Position numbers and translations under genes: made by a program. Below, in pieces: positions 24,340 through 28,323 of a stretch of 28,323 nucleotides of DNA. Position 1 is the stretch's first letter. Each line of letters opens with the position of its first letter. The stretch is taken from assembly GCA_934371475.1 (NCBI GenBank), contig CAKRNX010000012.1, positions 1-28,323 of the forward strand. The letters are read 5' to 3'. The notes under the pieces were generated by a model, which had not been told where the DNA came from, did not search any database, and saw only the letters and a program-made list of their open reading frames with translations. This DNA is from an uncultured Lachnospiraceae bacterium. GTDB lineage: Bacteria; Bacillota; Clostridia; Lachnospirales; Lachnospiraceae.

Positions 24340-24361
24340 GGCGGAGTATGGTTGCTCCGCC
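24340..24361 (+). other. Perfect hairpin between lsrB and lsrF
   Basis: GGCGGAG (24340-24346) and CTCCGCC (24355-24361) form a 7-bp stem, with a second small stem GGTGA/TCACC just after. No T run follows, so transcription can continue to lsrF. It may stabilise the 3' end of lsrB mRNA. Confidence 0.45.
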
Positions 24362-24396
24362 TGTGGTGAGTTAAATCACCGGTCATTTAACACAAT

Positions 24397-24419
24397 CAGG
24401 TAAGTCCCCTATTTCAGTT
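24397..24419. repeat. Repeat family C, copy 2
   Basis: It starts CAGGTAAGTCCCCT and matches 4493-4515 at 21 of 23 positions, 85 bp before the lsrF start. The flanking stem seen in copy 1 is weaker here. Confidence 0.45.
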
Positions 24420-24503
24420 ATGAAAAGCAGTAAGCGGTGGGCGGGGGCTTACAGAAAACAGCAAAGAAATCGCATAAGTAAGAAAGAAAAGAGGGCTAAA
24501 CAA

Positions 24504-25382
24504 ATGGCAGATTTGGACGGGCTGAAAGTAGCAAAAGACTATCATGTAGATGTACCGTTTGCAAACAAAGAGGGATTTTACGTAAAGGGTGCAAACAGTT
24601 TGGATTGGGGAATGAAAAAACATCTTTCTAATATTTTTAACCCGAAAAGCGGTAACTCCGTAATGTTTGCATTTGACCACGGATATTTCATGGGTTCCAC
24701 TGCCGGTCTGGAAAGACTGGATCTGCTTCTTCCGAAGCTGGCACCATATGTTGATGTATTTATGGGAACAAGAGGAGCTATCCGTACCTGCGTAGCACCT
24801 GAAATTACAAAGGGTATTGCCCTGCGTGTAACTTCCGGATCTTCTATGATTCAGGATGATCTGTCTCACGAAGTTGTAGCTGTTGATATTGAAGATGCCA
24901 TCCGTATGAATGCAGACTGTATGGCAGTTCAGACCTTCATTGGCGCTGATGGCCAGCTGTCAAGTATTGACAACCTGTCCAGAGTCGTAAACGCTGGTAT
25001 GCGCTACAGTGTTCCGACCATGGGCGTTGTTGCAGTTGGTAAACAGATGGAGCGTACTGATCGTTTCTTCAAACTGGCTACCCGTATCGTTGCTGAGATG
25101 GGCGTACAGCTGGTTAAGACCTATAACTGTGATAATTTTGAAGAAATTGTTGCTGCCTGCCCGGTACCCATCGTGGTAGCCGGAGGTAAGAAGCTGCCGG
25201 AGAAAGAGGCTCTGGAGCTGGCTTACACAGTAATCTCCAAAGGAGCGCGCGGCGTTGATATGGGACGTAATATCTTCCAGAGCACACATCCGGTAGAGAT
25301 GGCTCAGGCTGTTGCCAAAGTTGTACATGAAGGATATACAGCTGATCAGGCTTATGAGTTCTTCCAGGATATGATCCACTAA
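24504..25382 (+). CDS. lsrF: Phospho-AI-2 thiolase LsrF
   Basis: A 292-residue class I aldolase-fold enzyme. In enterobacteria LsrF transfers an acetyl group from the isomerised phospho-AI-2 to CoA, giving DHAP and acetyl-CoA. Close agreement with E. coli LsrF (291 residues): MADLD start, SLDWGMKKHLSNIFNPKSG, FAFDHGYFMGSTAGLERLD, CPVPIVVAGGKKLPE and GVDMGRNIFQSTHPVEMAQAV. The active-site Lys is in VKTYN at residue 205 (Lys203 in E. coli). The start at 24504 is preceded by AGAGGG. A frame extension to 24420 runs through repeat sequence. It is separated from lsrB by 293 bp of hairpins but probably shares its transcript. Confidence 0.92.
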   Translation: MADLDGLKVAKDYHVDVPFANKEGFYVKGANSLDWGMKKHLSNIFNPKSGNSVMFAFDHGYFMGSTAGLERLDLLLPKLAPYVDVFMGTRGAIRTCVAPEITKGIALRVTSGSSMIQDDLSHEVVAVDIEDAIRMNADCMAVQTFIGADGQLSSIDNLSRVVNAGMRYSVPTMGVVAVGKQMERTDRFFKLATRIVAEMGVQLVKTYNCDNFEEIVAACPVPIVVAGGKKLPEKEALELAYTVISKGARGVDMGRNIFQSTHPVEMAQAVAKVVHEGYTADQAYEFFQDMIH

Positions 25383-25447
25383 TCCGGATGAAATAGAATT
25401 TCCCGGCAGGATACAGACGGTTTCCTGATGCGGAATGAATACGGCGG

Positions 25448-25500
25448 GAAGCTGCCAGGTGTGTGATACCATAGAGCACGCCCGGCGGCTTCTTTTTTTT
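25448..25500 (+). terminator. Terminator of the lsr operon
   Basis: GAAGCTGCCAGGTGTG (25448-25463) pairs with CACGCCCGGCGGCTTC (25477-25492) at 15 of 16 positions including two wobbles, followed by eight T. The right arm and T run can alternatively pair with AAAAAAAGAAGCC at 25522-25534. Confidence 0.88.
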
Positions 25501-25563
25501 GAGAAATCTAATAGATTTTCTAAAAAAAGAAGCCTATGGCAAGATGCGCAGCTCGCAGAAAAA
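25487..25563. repeat. Repeat family A, partial copy 3
   Basis: A 13-bp perfect stem (GGCTTCTTTTTTT with AAAAAAAGAAGCC) plus an inner AGAAATCT stem takes the place of the first hairpin, and GATGCGCAGCTCGCAGA follows as in copies 1 and 2. The remainder is missing; the AEC gene starts 20 bp later. It shares its first arm with the lsr terminator. Confidence 0.55.
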
Positions 25564-25582
25564 TAGATTGAGGGAGGAAGTT

Positions 25583-26509
25583 ATGCAGTTACAGGTGATA
25601 GAAATGGTACTGCCGGTTCTGGTTATGATCGGTATGGGATATTTCTGCAACAGAAAGCAGATATTTGACATGAATGGGCTCAGGGGTCTGAAAGCGCTGC
25701 TGGGAGATATTCTTCTCCCGGTGATGCTGTTTAATGCTTTTTTTACAGCCAGCTACAGTATTCGGGTGGTAGTGGTATTTCTGGCTGTATTTATCGGTTT
25801 TGGAGTGGCGATTGCCGCCGGATTTCTTTTGAGAAAATTTGTAAAGCCATATGGGAAATTTCTTCCATTTCTGATATCCAGCGCAGAGGGTGGAATGTTA
25901 GGGTATGCATTGTATGGACTGATTGTGGGGAATCAGGCCGGTTTTGCCACAGTCGATCTGGGCCAGACAGTATTCGCCTACACGGTATGGCTTGGCTTCC
26001 TGACTTCGGTGGACGGAGGGAAGGCGGATGCCAGGTCTCTGTTGAAAAATATGTTTTCCAATAAATGTTTTGTGGGAATGGCTCTTGGAATTATACTGGG
26101 AGCGCTGGGGATCGGAGAGCTGGTTCTGAATTCCGCAGCTGGCGGTATTGTCAGTTCTGTGATTGGAATGTTCACTGCGCCGATCAGTGCGATTGTGCTG
26201 CTGATGGTGGGGTATGAGCTGAAACTGAAAGCAGAACTGCTTGTGCCGGTCTTTAAGACGATTGTGCTGCGTCTGGTGGTCATGGGTATCCTGCTGGCAG
26301 CCAATAGCCTGATTATTTTCCATATTTTCCCGTTTGATAAAAATCTGGAGATCGCGCTGATGGTTCTCTATGCCCTTCCGGCACCATTTATTATTCCGAT
26401 TTTTGCCAATGTAGGGGATGACGGAGAATATATTTCAACCACACTGTCTCTGCACACGTTGGTGACGGTGCTGCTGTTTGCAGCGATCGTTGTGTACAGT
26501 ATGGCATAA
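25583..26509 (+). CDS. AEC (auxin efflux carrier) family permease
   Basis: A 308-residue membrane protein with about ten hydrophobic segments in two inverted halves, as in the AEC/BART superfamily. Landmarks are VLPVLVMIGMGYFCNRK, the broken helix with LLGDILLPVMLFNAFF, the second-half LKLKAELLVPVFKTIVLR and ALPAPFIIPIFAN near the end. Bacterial members export or import organic acids such as malate or malonate, and the substrate here is unknown. The start at 25583 follows GGGAGGAAG; a frame extension to 25499 runs through the terminator and repeat. It is beyond the lsr terminator, so co-regulation with lsr is uncertain. Confidence 0.82.
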   Translation: MQLQVIEMVLPVLVMIGMGYFCNRKQIFDMNGLRGLKALLGDILLPVMLFNAFFTASYSIRVVVVFLAVFIGFGVAIAAGFLLRKFVKPYGKFLPFLISSAEGGMLGYALYGLIVGNQAGFATVDLGQTVFAYTVWLGFLTSVDGGKADARSLLKNMFSNKCFVGMALGIILGALGIGELVLNSAAGGIVSSVIGMFTAPISAIVLLMVGYELKLKAELLVPVFKTIVLRLVVMGILLAANSLIIFHIFPFDKNLEIALMVLYALPAPFIIPIFANVGDDGEYISTTLSLHTLVTVLLFAAIVVYSMA

Positions 26510-26522
26510 AAATTTTGATATT

Positions 26523-26552
26523 TTTACAGTTACATGATAAGGTCAGTATATA
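26523..26552 (+). promoter_or_regulatory. Candidate antisense-RNA promoter opposing the small peptide gene
   Basis: TTTACA (26523-26528), 18-bp spacer, TATATA (26547-26552). A transcript starting near 26560 would run rightward through the 3' end of the 32-residue peptide gene on the other strand, as antitoxin RNAs do in type I systems. Confidence 0.4.
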
Positions 26553-26586
26553 AAAGGTTCTGCCGATAGACGGTTAGTCCGATTTA

Positions 26587-26685
26587 CTATTTTTGTGTTT
26601 TATGATGATCCTTACCAAAGGTATGTCCGAGGCCGGAGCAGGTTAAGCCGAAACTTACCACGGCTATAAAGTCTATGATACTCAT
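26587..26685 (-). CDS. Toxin-like 32-residue hydrophobic peptide
   Basis: A peptide beginning MSIIDFIAVVSFGLTC with one short hydrophobic segment (about residues 3-22) and a polar basic tail (GKDHHKTQK). This is the build of type I toxins and holin-like peptides. A perfect AGGAGG lies 8 bases before the ATG, and an extended -10 promoter lies about 165 bp upstream. The leader between them is full of perfect hairpins. I believe similar small proteins recur in clostridial genomes, but I cannot confirm a family here. It could also be a small membrane regulator. Confidence 0.6.
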   Translation of the reverse strand: MSIIDFIAVVSFGLTCSGLGHTFGKDHHKTQK

Positions 26686-26840
26686 GGCTTAGCCCTCCTT
26701 TCCAATGAATTCCCATATGGGTTTCTATGTAATCCGAGGATTACAGGTCCTTGTTTCGCTTCGGTCATTACAAAACGAGTGCCAATGGCACTCTGCAACT
26801 CTCTGCTGAAGGACTGATCGCCTGCCGTTATGGTAGCACC
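26686..26840 (-). other. Structured 5' leader of the small peptide mRNA
   Basis: About 155 nt with three perfect stems: CCCATATGGG (26712-26721), TGTAATCC/GGATTACA (26728-26745) and GAGTGCC/GGCACTC (26777-26793). The first is close to the ribosome binding site. Long folded leaders that delay translation are a known feature of type I toxin mRNAs. This explains most of the 420-bp gap between the AEC and prs genes. Confidence 0.5.
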
Positions 26841-26846
26841 CTTTTA

Positions 26847-26855
26847 ATTATAGCA
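26847..26855 (-). promoter_or_regulatory. Extended -10 promoter of the small peptide gene
   Basis: Reading leftward, TGCTATAAT (complement of 26847-26855) is an extended -10. A weak -35 TTCATC lies 16 bases upstream of TATAAT. The predicted start is near 26840. Confidence 0.6.
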
Positions 26856-26885
26856 ATAAAAATTTAATGATGAAGTTAGTTAATT

Positions 26886-26924
26886 AAAAGCCACATAATA
26901 TTTTTAAATATTATGTGGCTTTTT
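26886..26924. terminator. Terminator of prs, bidirectional
   Basis: AAAAGCCACATAATATTT (26886-26903) pairs perfectly with its complement at 26906-26923, with TTTTT at one end and TTTTAATTAA on the other strand. It lies 5 bp after the prs stop codon. Confidence 0.88.
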
Positions 26925-26928
26925 GAAA

Positions 26929-28101
26929 TTAAGATCTGTGTTTCTCCAGAAAATGATTGATGCGGTCTCGCGGAGTCAGCAGCTCGCTCATGGATCCGTC
27001 GTGATTTAACGTATCAATGATGAGTGCAATAAATTTGCTCAGATCGCAGCCAAAATAGTACGGTTTGGAGAGCAGTTCCGGCGACTGATACACCAGGTTT
27101 GTGGTGAGAAGAGCGTAGAAGAGGCCGTCACGGTAGGCCTCGTCAAATTTCTCCATGCCGTTCGTGAACAGTCCGAAGGTAGCACAGATAAAGATTCTGC
27201 CTGCCCTGCGTTTCTTCAGTTCTTTTGCCACATCCAGTACGCTGTCACCGGAGGAGATCATGTCGTCGATAATGACTACATCCTTGCCGGTTACGTCTGC
27301 CCCCAGAAACTCGTGGGCAATAATAGGATTGCGGCCGTCTACTACTTTGGTATAATCTCTTCTTTTATAGAACATACCCATATCGACTCCCAGCATATTT
27401 GCCATGTAGATCGCACGGCTGGTAGCGCCCTCGTCCGGGCTGATGATCATCAGACGGTCTGCGGTCAGCGGGAAATCCGGTGCTGCACGGAACAGTCCCT
27501 TGATAAACTGATAAACCGGCTGCAGTGTCTCAAAACCGTGAAGCGGAATAGAGTTCTGAACTCTGGGGTCATGGGCGTCAAATGTGATGATGTTTTCTAC
27601 TCCCATGTGAACCAGTTCCTGCAGTGCCATCGCGCAGTCCAGGGATTCTCTCTGGCTTCTCTTGTGCTGGCGGCTTTCATAGAGGAACGGCATGATGACC
27701 GTGATCCGGCGTGCCTTGCCGCCAAGGGCGGAGATGATACGTTTCAGATCATTGAAATGATCATCCGGGGACATCCGGTTGGTGATGCCGTTGAGAGAGT
27801 AGGTGATGCTGTAGTTGCATACGTCTACAAGAATATACAGGTCATCTCCGCGAACGGAGTCATAGATCACGCCTTTTGCCTCGCCGGAACCGAAACGGGG
27901 AACAGAGGTTTTTACCAGATAACTATCCCTCGCGTACTCGGTGAGCTGAGGAGTTCCGGCGTGCTCATGCTCCCTCTCCTTGCGCCACTGCACAATGTAG
28001 TCATTGATTTTTTTGCCCAGCTCTTCACAGCTGTTTAATGCTACGATTCCCAGTGATCCCACCGGAAGTGCAGTTTGATTTCTTTCTTCTGCAGACTGCA
28101 T
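26929..28101 (-). CDS. prs: Ribose-phosphate pyrophosphokinase (PRPP synthetase), long form
   Basis: A 390-residue enzyme making PRPP from ribose 5-phosphate and ATP. The PRPP-binding loop VVIIDDMISSGDSVL (about 273-287) and the segments SITYSLNGITNRMSPDDHFNDLKRII and MIISPDEGATSRA are clear. The ATP loop reads YESRQHKR in place of the usual YARQDRK, and the metal-binding segment is FDAHDPRVQNSIP rather than the DLHAxQIQGFF form. An N-terminal extension of roughly 60-70 residues makes it longer than the usual 315. This divergent long type is, as I recall, common in Lachnospiraceae and other clostridia. The start follows AGGAGG by about 10 bases. It supplies PRPP for xpt and other nucleotide pathways. 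Confidence 0.88.
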   Translation of the reverse strand: MQSAEERNQTALPVGSLGIVALNSCEELGKKINDYIVQWRKEREHEHAGTPQLTEYARDSYLVKTSVPRFGSGEAKGVIYDSVRGDDLYILVDVCNYSITYSLNGITNRMSPDDHFNDLKRIISALGGKARRITVIMPFLYESRQHKRSQRESLDCAMALQELVHMGVENIITFDAHDPRVQNSIPLHGFETLQPVYQFIKGLFRAAPDFPLTADRLMIISPDEGATSRAIYMANMLGVDMGMFYKRRDYTKVVDGRNPIIAHEFLGADVTGKDVVIIDDMISSGDSVLDVAKELKKRRAGRIFICATFGLFTNGMEKFDEAYRDGLFYALLTTNLVYQSPELLSKPYYFGCDLSKFIALIIDTLNHDGSMSELLTPRDRINHFLEKHRS

Positions 28102-28153
28102 AGGTAAAATTCCTCCTTAATAAGTGATGAAATGGTCATGCTTTATGATTAGA

Positions 28154-28169
28154 CGTATCACAGGATACG
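28154..28169 (-). other. Small hairpin in the prs leader
   Basis: CGTATC-ACAG-GATACG is a perfect 6-bp hairpin in the roughly 120-nt untranslated leader of prs. The rest of the leader shows no recognised riboswitch. Confidence 0.3.
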
Positions 28170-28231
28170 GTAATTCTGGACGATATGTGATGATGGTGTG
28201 TCTGGCATTTGCACACGTATTTCCATATGCT

Positions 28232-28259
28232 ATTCTAGCATAGTTTCCGGTTAGGTCAA
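28232..28259 (-). promoter_or_regulatory. Promoter of prs
   Basis: Reading leftward: -35 TTGACC (complement of 28254-28259), 16-bp spacer, -10 TAGAAT (complement of 28232-28237) with a TG extension. The predicted transcription start is near 28225. Confidence 0.6.
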
Positions 28260-28323
28260 GCTCCCTGAAGCTTTTTCTGGACACGGATGTCATTTCCGAA
28301 GAGCTGAAAGAGCTGAAAACAGC
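28256..28323 (-). CDS. Possible 3' end of an upstream leftward gene
   Basis: On the minus strand one frame stays open from the window edge for 21 codons and ends (FGNDIRVQKKLQGA, then TGA at 28258-28256) exactly at the prs -35 box. Too short to identify. The opposite strand is also open here but has no start codon. Confidence 0.2.
   Translation of the reverse strand, partial: CFQLFQLFGNDIRVQKKLQGA

Noticed and set aside
1..28323. CRISPR array, prophage or insertion-sequence transposase
   Set aside because: No regularly spaced direct repeats, no phage structural or integrase genes and no transposase-like reading frame on either strand.

Overview
The window looks like a chromosomal segment of an anaerobic gut Firmicute, most likely Lachnospiraceae (Blautia or a relative). 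This rests on strong AGGAGG-type ribosome binding sites, sigma-A-type promoters, the gene families present (YitT, PbuG, MgtE, a long-form PRPP synthetase, a GH3 enzyme of clostridial type, AEC carrier) and an Lsr locus of the kind known from some clostridia. The genus is an inference from memory of these families; no search was run.

Layout. 1-1045: tRNA-Ser(CGA), its terminator, a structured intergenic repeat and a HAD phosphatase. 1148-4282: xanthine phosphoribosyltransferase, a YitT membrane protein and a convergent guanine/hypoxanthine permease. 4604-6784: an SseB-like protein, then the magnesium transporter MgtE behind a roughly 250-nt structured leader with its own promoter and terminator. 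6785-8307: repeat debris and a GH3 glycosidase gene that has lost its 5' half. 8397-11510: a secreted adhesin-like protein, an aldo/keto reductase and a nitroreductase. 11625-15261: a DNA-repair-type operon with a YhaO/SbcD-like protein that lacks several metal ligands, a short membrane-spanning YhaN/SbcC-like ATPase and endonuclease IV.

15739-25382 is the centrepiece: a divergent autoinducer-2 (AI-2) uptake and processing locus. Leftward lie lsrR, lsrK and two cupin-fold genes; rightward lie lsrA, lsrC, lsrD, lsrB and lsrF. The genes together would bind DPD/AI-2 outside the cell (LsrB), import it (LsrACD), phosphorylate it (LsrK), release repression (LsrR) and degrade the phospho-sugar (LsrF). 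No LsrG-type gene is present. The two cupins co-transcribed with lsrK are candidates for that missing isomerase step. Both divergent promoters have near-consensus hexamers, and a 10-bp inverted motif sits downstream of each predicted start.

25583-28323: an AEC-family permease, a 32-residue toxin-like hydrophobic peptide with a structured 5' leader and an opposing promoter, and a long PRPP synthetase.

Three families of small hairpin repeats are scattered between the genes. The largest (about 150 bp, copies at 180, 15455, 24264 and 25487, plus a scrap at 14312) keeps its stems by paired changes and looks like a structured mobile or RNA element.
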